Shown here: positions 54,912 through 63,376 of the stretch, in pieces
Numbering within the stretch: the stretch's first letter is position 1
Layout: each line of letters opens with the position of its first letter
Source of the DNA: an uncultured Clostridia bacterium
GTDB lineage: Bacteria; Bacillota; Clostridia; Oscillospirales; CAG-272
Direction of reading: 5' to 3'
NCBI GenBank assembly: GCA_937894775.1
Contig: CALAXC010000008.1
Span: 1-64,000, forward strand
DNA: 64,000 nt
Program-made: the position numbers and the translations under genes
The notes under the pieces: model-generated
Databases searched by the model: none
Told to the model about the DNA's origin: nothing
What the model saw: only the letters and a program-made list of their open reading frames with translations

Positions 54912-55817
54912 ATGCGCAAAAGTGTGAATGCATATGCAAAGATAAATCTTTTTCTTGATATCACTGCTCTCAGAGATGATGGGTATCACGATATTCAAAG
55001 TGTTATGCAAAGTGTTTCTCTTTGCGACGTTGTTGACATCGAGGTAGCAGATAGCTTTGAAGCATTTGATAAAAATAAAATAATCATTGAATGCGACGAT
55101 CCAAGAATTCCTTGCGGAGAAAAAAATATTGCATTTAAGGCGGCAGAGCTGTTTTTAAGTCAATACAGAAGAACCTGTGAGCTGCGGATCAGTATAAAGA
55201 AATCTATCCCGATGGCGGCAGGACTTGCGGGAGGAAGTGCGGATGCGGCGGCAGTTTTGGTTGGACTTAATGAGCTTTTCGAATTTCCTTTTTCCGCGAA
55301 TGAGCTTTGCGCTATGGGAAGAAAAATAGGCGCTGACGTTCCTTTTTGTATTAAGTGCGGATGTAGCTATCTTAAGGGAATAGGAGATGTTTTCTTTGAT
55401 TTTCCTCGTGTACCCGAGAATACGGTTTTCGTTATAGCTTGCGGTGGAGAAGGAGTTTCAACCAAAGAGGCATATGCTTTGCTTGATGAAAAATATGATA
55501 ACTTTAAAAATTATGCTCCCAAGGATGTACAGCTTTTGAAAAACTGTATTGAAGCCGCTTATAAGGACGGATTCGGCGATGCGTTTTTTAATATTTTCGA
55601 AGAACCTATCCTCAAGATAAGGCCTACGGTTGGGCTGCTTGAAAATATTATGCTTTCTTCGGGGGCTGAAACAAGTATGATGAGTGGAAGCGGTCCTTCT
55701 GTTTTTGGTGTTTTCTTTTCACTCGAAGAAGCTCGGGATGCTGTGGAAAAAATAAAACGCGCAGGACATTTCGCAACAGTTGCATATCCTGTGGGAAAAC
55801 GTAGTTTTTTGAAGTGA
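54912..55817 (+). CDS. ispE: 4-(cytidine 5'-diphospho)-2-C-methyl-D-erythritol kinase
   Basis: IspE is the GHMP kinase of the MEP isoprenoid pathway. The 301-residue protein has KSVNAYAKINLFLDI at the start, the ATP-binding GHMP loop PMAAGLAGGSADAAAVL (about 97-113), GADVPFCI and the C-terminal MSGSGPSVFG. GAGG precedes the ATG. Together with ispA at 37166 this indicates the MEP route, though other MEP genes are not in the window. A terminator follows. Confidence 0.95.
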   Translation: MRKSVNAYAKINLFLDITALRDDGYHDIQSVMQSVSLCDVVDIEVADSFEAFDKNKIIIECDDPRIPCGEKNIAFKAAELFLSQYRRTCELRISIKKSIPMAAGLAGGSADAAAVLVGLNELFEFPFSANELCAMGRKIGADVPFCIKCGCSYLKGIGDVFFDFPRVPENTVFVIACGGEGVSTKEAYALLDEKYDNFKNYAPKDVQLLKNCIEAAYKDGFGDAFFNIFEEPILKIRPTVGLLENIMLSSGAETSMMSGSGPSVFGVFFSLEEARDAVEKIKRAGHFATVAYPVGKRSFLK

Positions 55818-55855
55818 TTTCATCAAAAATCCGATAAAAAAAGAGAAGATATTTC

Positions 55856-55890
55856 AAAAAAGTTTCTTGCTTTTTGCGAGAAACTTTTTT
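55856..55890 (+). terminator. Terminator of ispE
   Basis: AAAAAGTTTCTTGC pairs with GCGAGAAACTTTTT (one G-T pair) and ends in a T run. Confidence 0.85.
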
Positions 55891-55957
55891 GTCGTAAAAA
55901 AGGGTATTTTTACCGCCTGAAAAATGCAAAAAAAGTTATAAAAAAAGACTTTTTCGG

Positions 55958-55986
55958 TTGACAAATATAATATAAAGTTGTATAAT
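55958..55986 (+). promoter_or_regulatory. Promoter of the transglutaminase/dlt-like cluster
   Basis: TTGACA (55958-55963), 17 bases, TATAAT (55981-55986), an exact consensus match. Confidence 0.85.
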
Positions 55987-56057
55987 TATTATGTATGTAC
56001 TTTTTTGTGAAAATTGATGATTTTAATATATAAAAATGTGTTTTGCGGAGGTCTGGA

Positions 56058-57071
56058 ATGTCGTATTTAAATGATAAGGATAAAATGAACAGAGAGATGG
56101 AATCTCATAAAGATAAAGTTAAGCTGGTTATAAAAATAACGTTTATTGCTTTTGCGGTTGCTTTGCTCGCATTTACGGTTTCTCTTATAGTAAGTCTTGT
56201 TAAGGGTGGACTTTTTGCATCCTCTAAGGATACCACCCCGCCTACTATCCAGCCGCGAGAGGGTACTACGGTAGTAGGTTATCTCGGAGAAGCTCCTACC
56301 TATAAAAAATATGTCACAGTCAGCGATGATAAGGATGATGCGCCTGAACTTAAGATCAATTCGAGTAAGGTCGATATAAATAAAGAAGGCTCTTACGAGG
56401 TTAAATACATAGCGAGAGACGAAGCAGGAAATCAAAGTAAGGTTCTTTCTATTACATACGTTGTTAAAAACAAACAGTATTCTGAGGACAAGCTTATGAC
56501 CTTGATCGAAGCACTTGCTAAGGATCTTGGAATAACAAAAGATATGTCAACGGTAGAGCAGGTTAGGGCTGTTTATAACTTTGTTAATCAAAAAATTAAA
56601 TGGTCGGGCGGTATAGGCGAATCAAATATTCCCAATATAAACAGAAACAACTGGAAAACCGACTGGACAGAAGAGGCTATCCGTACCATAGAGCTTTATA
56701 ATGCAGATGACTGTAAGGGTGACTGCTATTCTTATTATTCGGTGTCAAAAGCATTCTTTGAGTATTTTGGCATCAAGAGTGTAGGCATACGCAGAGATAT
56801 GTCTTTGGATGCCGAAGAAGGAACTCACTTCTGGCAGATAGTTGATATCGGCGGCGGAAAGTGGTATTTCTATGACGGAACAAGACTTGCGGGAAGCTTT
56901 AGCGACGGATCTCGTAACGCTTGCCTTATTACTCAGGAGAAATTGTCTTCTTACAAAACCTCAAAGAACGAGGATTATTTCTACAGAATTTCGAAAGTCG
57001 CTCAGTGTCTTGATTTTTCAAGTGCTGGAATAAACTCTTATCCTAAGGTATCAAACGAACCCTTGAATTGA
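56058..57071 (+). CDS. Membrane-anchored transglutaminase-like protein with Ig-like domain
   Basis: The 337-residue protein has a short cytoplasmic start, one membrane helix (about 27-50), an Ig-like DUF5011-type domain (about 58-138; SYEVKYIARDEAGNQS) and a transglutaminase-like domain with the triad Cys223 (in GDCYSYYS), His257 (in GTHFWQ) and Asp273 (in WYFYDGT). It may crosslink or cleave proteins outside the cell. The ATG at 56058 has GCGGAGG upstream. It heads the dlt-like cluster, with 14 bases to the next gene, which suggests a joint role at the envelope. Confidence 0.85.
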   Translation: MSYLNDKDKMNREMESHKDKVKLVIKITFIAFAVALLAFTVSLIVSLVKGGLFASSKDTTPPTIQPREGTTVVGYLGEAPTYKKYVTVSDDKDDAPELKINSSKVDINKEGSYEVKYIARDEAGNQSKVLSITYVVKNKQYSEDKLMTLIEALAKDLGITKDMSTVEQVRAVYNFVNQKIKWSGGIGESNIPNINRNNWKTDWTEEAIRTIELYNADDCKGDCYSYYSVSKAFFEYFGIKSVGIRRDMSLDAEEGTHFWQIVDIGGGKWYFYDGTRLAGSFSDGSRNACLITQEKLSSYKTSKNEDYFYRISKVAQCLDFSSAGINSYPKVSNEPLN

Positions 57072-57085
57072 TCTCGGAGGGGAAA

Positions 57086-58588
57086 ATGCAAAAGAATATT
57101 CTTGAATATTTAGAAAAGACTGCCGTTACTCATAAGGATAAACTTGCTTTTTCAAACGGTAAGGAAGGTCTTACTTTTTCAGAAATTTATGCAAAAGCCC
57201 GTTCGGTAGGAAGCTTTCTTGCCGATAACGGTTATTATAAAGCTCCGATAGCGATAATAATGGATAAGCATCCAAACACTCTTGCCGCGTTTTGGGGTAC
57301 AGTTTACGCAGGCTGTTTTTATGCTTGCATAGACGAAAAAATGCCAAAAGCAAGAATACTTGCAATATTTGAAAAATTAGAACCTGCCGCAATAATTTGT
57401 GATGCGAGAAATCAAAAGATGGCGGCGGAGCTTGGTGTGGGAAATATCTATCTTTACGGAGAAATATCCGACTATAAAGAAAATACGGACGCGCTTTCCG
57501 AAATACGCAAAAAGCAAAGCGATACGGATGCCATATATGTGGCATTTACGTCGGGATCTACGGGAACACCGAAAGGAGTAGTGGCTTGCCACAGATCGGT
57601 GATTGATTACACAGAATCTATTTGCGATGCGCTCGGTTTTAGTGAAAATACCGTTTTTGGAAATCAGACTCCGCTTTATTTTGATGCACCGCTTAAGGAG
57701 ATAATGCCGACGTTAAAGCTTGGCGCAACTACTTATTTTGCTCCTAAAATGCTTTTTTCGTTTCCGATCAAGCTTATCGAATTTCTTGATGAACATAAGA
57801 TAAATACGATATGCTGGGTGGTTTCGGCGCTTGTTCAGATATCTTCTCTCGGAGCGCTTGAAAAGTATGTTCCAAAATATCTTACTACAGTTTGCTTCGG
57901 AAGTGAACTGTTCCCGAAAAAGCAGTATGATCTTTGGAGAAATGCCTTGCCCGAAGCAAGATTTTTCAATCTTTACGGTCCTACCGAAGCTACGGGAATG
58001 TCTTGTTATTGGGCTGCCGATAGGGAACTTGCAGAGGGAGAACCGATACCGATAGGACGTCCTTTTGATAATACAGATATTATTTTACTTGACGATAAGG
58101 ATAAAAGTGCTGACGAAGGCGAGATATGTATAAGAGGCACTTGTGTTACAATGGGATATTATAACGATCCCGAAAAAACGCAGGCTGTGTTCGTTCAGAA
58201 TCCATTGAATAAAGCATATGGCGAACGTATATACAGAACGGGAGATCTCGGACGGTATAATGAGAGAGGTGAGCTCGTTTTCCTCTGCCGTAAGGATTCG
58301 CAGATCAAACATATGGGACACAGGATCGAACTTGGTGAGATAGAGTCAGCGGCGCTGAAAAACGATCTTGTCAAGCAAGCCTGCTGTGTCTATGATAATA
58401 ATGACAAACGCATAGTGGTCTTTTTTGTCGGAGAGTGTGATGAAAAATCACTTTTAAAGCACTTGTCGGAGCTGCTGCCGAGATATATGCTTCCTGCAGA
58501 AATACAAAAGCTTGATGCGATGCCTTTTACACCCAACGGTAAGATAGACCGAAAAGGACTCAGGGAAAGGGCAGAACTCAAATCTTAA
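57086..58588 (+). CDS. DltA-like amino-acid adenylation enzyme
   Basis: The 500-residue ANL enzyme has the adenylation motifs FTSGSTGTPKGV (A3, about 154-165), NLYGPTEATG (A5), YRTGDLGRY (A7), HMGHRIELGEIES (A8) and the NGKIDRKGL lysine (A10). DltA charges D-alanine to DltC for teichoic acid. Where DltA has FCGE, this protein reads FGSE (271-274): the cysteine linked to D-Ala choice is Gly272, so the substrate may differ. GGAGG precedes the ATG at 57086. The carrier, MBOAT and SGNH genes follow in order. Confidence 0.85.
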   Translation: MQKNILEYLEKTAVTHKDKLAFSNGKEGLTFSEIYAKARSVGSFLADNGYYKAPIAIIMDKHPNTLAAFWGTVYAGCFYACIDEKMPKARILAIFEKLEPAAIICDARNQKMAAELGVGNIYLYGEISDYKENTDALSEIRKKQSDTDAIYVAFTSGSTGTPKGVVACHRSVIDYTESICDALGFSENTVFGNQTPLYFDAPLKEIMPTLKLGATTYFAPKMLFSFPIKLIEFLDEHKINTICWVVSALVQISSLGALEKYVPKYLTTVCFGSELFPKKQYDLWRNALPEARFFNLYGPTEATGMSCYWAADRELAEGEPIPIGRPFDNTDIILLDDKDKSADEGEICIRGTCVTMGYYNDPEKTQAVFVQNPLNKAYGERIYRTGDLGRYNERGELVFLCRKDSQIKHMGHRIELGEIESAALKNDLVKQACCVYDNNDKRIVVFFVGECDEKSLLKHLSELLPRYMLPAEIQKLDAMPFTPNGKIDRKGLRERAELKS

Positions 58589-58612
58589 ATAAAAACAAAG
58601 GAGCTAAAAACT

Positions 58613-58840
58613 ATGGAAAAGCTTTTAAAAATACTCAATGACCTTCATCCCGATGTGGATTTTGAAAATAATGATTCTTTGATAGATGACGGAATACTCG
58701 ATTCGCTTGATATAGTTACGATCGTAACCGAGATATATGGAGAATTCGACGTAACGATACCTGCAGAGGAGATAGTTCCCGAAAACTTCAATTCTGCTAA
58801 GGCTCTTATGGATCTCATTATAAGAATAGACGAAGAATAA
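58613..58840 (+). CDS. Phosphopantetheine carrier protein (DltC-like)
   Basis: This 75-residue carrier has DDGILDSLDIV (25-35) with Ser31 as the phosphopantetheine site. It would hold the amino acid activated by the upstream adenylation enzyme. It is acidic and helical, like DltC and acyl carrier proteins. AAGGAG precedes the ATG. It overlaps the MBOAT gene by one base (TAATG). Confidence 0.93.
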   Translation: MEKLLKILNDLHPDVDFENNDSLIDDGILDSLDIVTIVTEIYGEFDVTIPAEEIVPENFNSAKALMDLIIRIDEE

Positions 58841-60438
58841 TGCTTTTTACTTCTTACGGATTTATAATATTTCTTGCGGCGGTCATCTTTCTGTATTACA
58901 TAATACCTAAGAAAACACAGTGGATGTTTTTACTTGCCGCAAGCTATATTTTTTATGCATTTTCGGGGCTTTGGAATTTTGCTTTTGTTTTTGCGGTAAC
59001 ACTATCTTGCTATATAATTGCAAGAGTTATCGAAAAAATGAAAAACAAGGAAGATCTCGCGGTCGAACAAAATCGAGAAAATTGGACTAAAGAAGAACGA
59101 AAACAATACAGGGCCGCCCAAAAGAAGCGCAGACTATGGGTGCTGGTTTTGGGACTCCTTATAAATCTTGGAATTCTTGCTGTTATAAAATATACAGCGT
59201 TCGCAGTAACTAACGTAAATTCCTTGCTTTCGCTTTTTGGAGCAAAAGAATTAAATGTTCCAAGTCTTATATTGCCTATGGGAATTTCATTCTTCGTGTT
59301 CCAGAGTGTCGGATATATTATCGATGTTTACAGAGGAAAGACCTTTGCCGAGAAGAATATCGCAAAATTTGCGCTTTTCGTTTCCTTTTTCCCGCAAATG
59401 GTTCAAGGTCCCATATCAAGACATTCCGATCTTGCCGAGCAGCTTTATACTCCGCATAAGTTTGACGGTAAAAAGGTGAAATTCGGACTTCAGCGGATTT
59501 TATGGGGATTCTTTAAAAAGCTTGTTATTGCCGATAGAATAATGGTGGCAATAAAACCGCTTATAGCTGTTGATAACGGATATGACGGAGCATATGTTTT
59601 TTTGTTGATAATTTTCTATTCTATACAGATATACGCAGATTTTACGGGTGGAATAGATATCACCATAGGTATTGCTGAGGCTCTTGGAATGAGGCTTGCC
59701 GAAAACTTCAACCGTCCTTTTTCTTCAAGAACCACAAAGGAATATTGGAACCGTTGGCATATGACAATGGGAAGCTGGTTCAATGATTATATCTTTATTC
59801 CGCTGTCGGTAACGAAACCATTGCTGAAAATTTCAAAAAAGGCGAGAGAAAAGAACAGTAAGCTTATGAAGGGACTCGGAAAACGAATACCTGTTTATAC
59901 AGCTACTACGGTTACCTGGTTTACAACAGGACTTTGGCACGGGGCGGCGTGGAATTTCATAGTATGGGGATTGCTTAACTGCCTTGTTATTCTGGTTTCT
60001 CAGGAGCTTGAACCGCTTTACAGGCGTTTCAGAGGGCGCTTTCCAAAGCTTGTTGCCTCTTATCCCTATCACTGCTTTGAAGCTACGAGAACATTTTTGC
60101 TTATGGGACTTATCCGTACGCTCGATTGTTACCGTGATGTGGGAACTACTTTCTCAAAATGGGGAACGATGTTCACAAAATTCAATTGGAACGAAGTTTT
60201 TGGCGGCGGAATTTTAGATCTCGGACTTAATATCACAGATTTTGTAATAATCGCAATAGCGGTAATCACCGTTGCGATCTTTTCAAAGCTGGGACAAAAG
60301 AGAAATATCCGAGAAGAGCTTGTTGATAAAACAGCGCTTTCGTGGATACTTGCGGGCGTATTTCTTTTTGTTGTGATTTTGTTTGGCGCATATAGTATAG
60401 GATACGATGCATCTCAGTTTATTTACAATCAGTTTTGA
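58840..60438 (+). CDS. MBOAT membrane O-acyltransferase (DltB/AlgI-like)
   Basis: The 532-residue protein has about a dozen membrane helices and the MBOAT core: NFNRPFSSRTTKEYWNRWHM and the invariant active-site histidine His367 in LWHGAAWNFIVWG. It should pass the acyl or aminoacyl group from the carrier protein across the membrane to an envelope polymer. It is longer than DltB (about 400 residues) and closer in size to AlgI. It is coupled to the carrier gene and lies 36 bases before the SGNH-like gene. Confidence 0.9.
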   Translation: MLFTSYGFIIFLAAVIFLYYIIPKKTQWMFLLAASYIFYAFSGLWNFAFVFAVTLSCYIIARVIEKMKNKEDLAVEQNRENWTKEERKQYRAAQKKRRLWVLVLGLLINLGILAVIKYTAFAVTNVNSLLSLFGAKELNVPSLILPMGISFFVFQSVGYIIDVYRGKTFAEKNIAKFALFVSFFPQMVQGPISRHSDLAEQLYTPHKFDGKKVKFGLQRILWGFFKKLVIADRIMVAIKPLIAVDNGYDGAYVFLLIIFYSIQIYADFTGGIDITIGIAEALGMRLAENFNRPFSSRTTKEYWNRWHMTMGSWFNDYIFIPLSVTKPLLKISKKAREKNSKLMKGLGKRIPVYTATTVTWFTTGLWHGAAWNFIVWGLLNCLVILVSQELEPLYRRFRGRFPKLVASYPYHCFEATRTFLLMGLIRTLDCYRDVGTTFSKWGTMFTKFNWNEVFGGGILDLGLNITDFVIIAIAVITVAIFSKLGQKRNIREELVDKTALSWILAGVFLFVVILFGAYSIGYDASQFIYNQF

Positions 60439-60474
60439 GTAATGATAATTAAAATTAGTAAAGGCTAAAAATAA

Positions 60475-61512
60475 ATGAAAAAGAAAATTATAATAAGCAT
60501 TTCTGCTATTCTTGTGCTTGTAATAGTATTTGCTTTGCTTTCTTTGCTTCTGAAGCCTAAATATATAACTAACCCCGAAGGCAGACTTATCGGTGAATAC
60601 TATTCACACGCAAAAGGAAATGACGTTATATTTTTGGGTGACTGTGAGGTTTATGAAACCTTTGTTCCTGCGATTTTGTGGGAAGAATACGGTATCACTT
60701 CTTATGTTAGAGGAAGTGCCCAACAGTTGATATGGCAATCATATTACATATTGGAAGAAACATTTAAATACGAAACACCGAAGGCGGTAGTGTTTAACGT
60801 TTATTCGTTAAAATACGGAACTCCGCAGAGTGAAGCTTTTAATCGAATGACGTTTGATAATATGAAGTGGTCGGATGCCAAGATAAAAGGCATAAAGGCA
60901 TCGATGACTGAGGAGGAAAGCTTTGTGGATTATTTGATACCGCTTTTCAGATATCATAGCAGGATAACTTCTTTAGAGGAAAATGATTTTAAATATTGCT
61001 TTGCAAAGCCTTCTGATGCGTCGGATAGCGGATATCTTATGCAAACGGGTATAGCGCCGATGAAGGCGGAAAACGAAGATCCCAGAGAGCTTTATGATTA
61101 TCAATTTTCTAATACCGCCATTGAGTATCTTGATAAGATACAAGCACTTTGCAAGGAAAACGGAACCGAGCTGATCCTCGTTAAAGCGCCGACGAATTCC
61201 TGGAATTACTATTGGTATGATCAGTATGAAGAGCAGGTAAAAAAGTATGCAGAGGATAATAGTCTAAAGTATTATAACCTTATTGAAAAACAATCGGAAA
61301 TCGGAATCGATTGGAATACAGACACGTATGACGAGGGATTTCACCTCAACGTTTACGGTGCAGAGAAGACTTCTGTATATTTCGGTAAAATATTGACCGA
61401 AGAATGTGGTATCGAAGATAAAAGAGATAATTCTCAGCTTAAATCGGTATGGGATAATAATTTGAATAAATATAATGAAAGAAAAAAACAAATGGAGGCT
61501 GAAAGCAAATGA
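60475..61512 (+). CDS. DltD-like SGNH-fold protein with Cys in place of Ser
   Basis: The 345-residue protein has one N-terminal membrane helix (5-27) and an extracellular domain. Its block I reads LGDCEVYETFVP with Cys57 where SGNH/DltD proteins have the nucleophile serine (GSSE). The C-terminal YDEGFHLN gives the Asp286/His290 pair. By position it is the partner of the MBOAT enzyme, as DltD is of DltB. A Cys nucleophile or a non-catalytic binding role are both possible. The next gene overlaps by four bases. Confidence 0.8.
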   Translation: MKKKIIISISAILVLVIVFALLSLLLKPKYITNPEGRLIGEYYSHAKGNDVIFLGDCEVYETFVPAILWEEYGITSYVRGSAQQLIWQSYYILEETFKYETPKAVVFNVYSLKYGTPQSEAFNRMTFDNMKWSDAKIKGIKASMTEEESFVDYLIPLFRYHSRITSLEENDFKYCFAKPSDASDSGYLMQTGIAPMKAENEDPRELYDYQFSNTAIEYLDKIQALCKENGTELILVKAPTNSWNYYWYDQYEEQVKKYAEDNSLKYYNLIEKQSEIGIDWNTDTYDEGFHLNVYGAEKTSVYFGKILTEECGIEDKRDNSQLKSVWDNNLNKYNERKKQMEAESK

Positions 61513-62039
61513 AAAAAATAATAAGAGTTTTCGCATTAATAATTGCAATAGTATGTTCGGTATCACTTTTGGCTGCTTGTAACAGCGGTGACGATAATAA
61601 AGATGATGGTAAGAATGATGGTAAGAATGACGGGGCTGTTGCTTATTACGTAAATTATAACGGTACTAAGATCGAGCTTGGAAAGAAGGCAGATTCGGTC
61701 CTTTCAGCGCTCGGTACGCCTAAAGCAAAGGATTCGCTTGGCGATTGCGGAGGCTTTGGCTTGCAAACAAGATATACATACAATGATATAGTGGTTTATA
61801 CAGTAAAAAACGATAGCGGTGAAACGATAGACCAGATCACATTTTCAAACGATACACCTGAAACACCTAAGGGAATATGCATAGGAGATAGCTCGGAATC
61901 TGTTATTTCTGCATACGGTGACCCCACAGCAAAGAACGATACTAAGATAGAATATCAAAAGGATTCTTTGGTTCTTAAATTCGGTATCGAAAACGGTGAA
62001 GTTAAATCGATAAACTTTATCAGAATAACTTCTAAATAA
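61509..62039 (+). CDS. Lipoprotein with two SmpA/BamE-like repeats
   Basis: This 176-residue protein has a lipoprotein signal with lipobox LLAAC (Cys24), a low-complexity Asp/Lys/Asn/Gly linker coded by a short tandem repeat (about 61602-61634), and two related segments, KKADSVLSALGTPKA (near 59) and DSSESVISAYGDPTA (near 129), which recall the G-x-P turn of SmpA/OmlA-type domains. It overlaps the DltD-like gene (ATGA), so it likely serves the same envelope system. The function is unknown. Confidence 0.8.
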   Translation: MKKIIRVFALIIAIVCSVSLLAACNSGDDNKDDGKNDGKNDGAVAYYVNYNGTKIELGKKADSVLSALGTPKAKDSLGDCGGFGLQTRYTYNDIVVYTVKNDSGETIDQITFSNDTPETPKGICIGDSSESVISAYGDPTAKNDTKIEYQKDSLVLKFGIENGEVKSINFIRITSK

Positions 62040-62062
62040 GCTGTTTTGATGCTAAAAATATC

Positions 62063-62103
62063 TGTCGGAAGGCATTTTTTGATGCTTTCCGACACTTTTT
62101 TTA
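62063..62103 (+). terminator. Terminator of the dlt-like cluster
   Basis: TGTCGGAAGGCAT (62063-62075) pairs with ATGCTTTCCGACA (62082-62094, one G-T pair), followed by a T run. Confidence 0.9.
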
Positions 62104-62173
62104 TAAAAAAATAAAAAAATGCAAAAAAATTAGCACTGTTTACAAATAATTAATAAAAAAATATCAAAAACTA

Positions 62174-62202
62174 TTGACAGACGCAAAAAAAAGTGTTATA
62201 TT
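62174..62202 (+). promoter_or_regulatory. hrcA: Promoter of hrcA-grpE
   Basis: TTGACA (62174-62179), 17 bases, TATATT (62197-62202), with an extended TG. It lies just before CIRCE. Confidence 0.85.
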
Positions 62203-62214
62203 TTATACATAGAG

Positions 62215-62241
62215 TTAGCACTCTTAAACATCAAGTGCTAA
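62215..62241 (+). promoter_or_regulatory. CIRCE operator (HrcA-binding site)
   Basis: TTAGCACTC (62215-62223), nine bases, AAGTGCTAA (62233-62241). This matches the consensus TTAGCACTC-N9-GAGTGCTAA at every position but one (A for G at the start of the right arm). HrcA encoded next would repress its own operon here. Confidence 0.95.
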
Positions 62242-62270
62242 AAACGATAATTATAGATCAGGTGAATTAC

Positions 62271-63362
62271 GTGAAACAGAATGAGTTAAGCGAAAGAAAA
62301 AAGTTAATACTCAAAGCTGTGGTTGAAGCTCATATAGAGGGCGGAGAACCTATAGGTTCTAAGTATATAGTTCAAAGCAATCTGCTTTCCTGTTCTTCGG
62401 CGACTATACGTAATGAGATGGCAGAGCTTGAAGAGCTTGGATATCTTGTTCAACCTCACACTTCAGCCGGGAGAGTGCCAAGTGAGGCGGGATACCGTTT
62501 TTATGTCGACTCTCTTGTTGAACAGTATGCAAAGACCACACACGAGGTTGCGCAGATAAATCAGCTTTTGAGAGTAAAAATGGATGAGATCGATCAGATA
62601 CTCGATATGGCATCAAGACTTGCATCAACGATGACCAATTATACGGGGATAGCGATAAAGCCTAAAATGAATACTGTAACTATGACAAAGTTTGAAATAG
62701 TTTCTATGAGTCTTAACGATTTTGTAATAGTTATGATAACTTCGGGCGGAGCGATCAAAACCAAAAAGGTGAAAATCGAATTTCCCGTTGGCGAAGCGGC
62801 TTTGAAAAAGCTTTCAGATCTTTTGAATTCCGAAATATGCGGTCTTGGCGCCGATATGATAACTCTTCCTATTATAATGGGACTCGAGGAAGCTATGGGC
62901 GAGGATGCTTTTTTGGTAAATCCTACGGTCAAATGTATATACGAGGTTATGAACGAGATAGATGGCGGTGATATGAAGCTTACGGGAATAAATCATCTGC
63001 TGAAATACCCCGAATACTCGGATACAACTGAACTTGGAGATCTGCTTGGAACTCTTGAAAGTCAAGAGGAAATACTCGATCTTGTATCGTCTGCCACAGA
63101 GAATGACAGAATAAACGTTCTTATCGGATCAGAAAGCTCTGTAAAGGTTATGAATAATTCTTCACTCGTTTATATTCCTATTAAAAAGGACGGCAAAACA
63201 GTCGGAGTTATAGGAGTTATAGGACCCAGAAGAATGAATTACAAGCAGGTCTTGAAAACGCTTGGAGATATAAGTATAAATATCTCTTCGATAATCGGTG
63301 AAGATGCAAACTGTCTTACCGATGGAAATTCAAATAAAGGAAATGATAAAGATAATAAATAA
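62271..63362 (+). CDS. hrcA: Heat-inducible transcription repressor HrcA
   Basis: HrcA binds CIRCE and is kept active by GroEL. The 363-residue protein has an N-terminal winged helix with GSKYIVQSNLLSCSSATIRN and MAELEELGYLVQPHTSAGRVP (about residues 24-67), and a C-terminal dimerisation domain with VLIGSESSV and GVIGPRRMNY. The start is GTG at 62271 with AGGTGA five bases upstream; the longer frame from 62193 would place the CIRCE within the coding region. The tail is Asn/Lys rich. Its stop overlaps an upstream ATG of grpE. Confidence 0.93.
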   Translation: MKQNELSERKKLILKAVVEAHIEGGEPIGSKYIVQSNLLSCSSATIRNEMAELEELGYLVQPHTSAGRVPSEAGYRFYVDSLVEQYAKTTHEVAQINQLLRVKMDEIDQILDMASRLASTMTNYTGIAIKPKMNTVTMTKFEIVSMSLNDFVIVMITSGGAIKTKKVKIEFPVGEAALKKLSDLLNSEICGLGADMITLPIIMGLEEAMGEDAFLVNPTVKCIYEVMNEIDGGDMKLTGINHLLKYPEYSDTTELGDLLGTLESQEEILDLVSSATENDRINVLIGSESSVKVMNNSSLVYIPIKKDGKTVGVIGVIGPRRMNYKQVLKTLGDISINISSIIGEDANCLTDGNSNKGNDKDNK

Positions 63363-63376
63363 TGGCGGAGGTCAAA

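Noticed and set aside
61602..61634. CRISPR or mobile-element repeat
   Set aside because: The repeat unit is 12 bases in tandem within a coding linker, with no spacers and no nearby transposase or cas gene.
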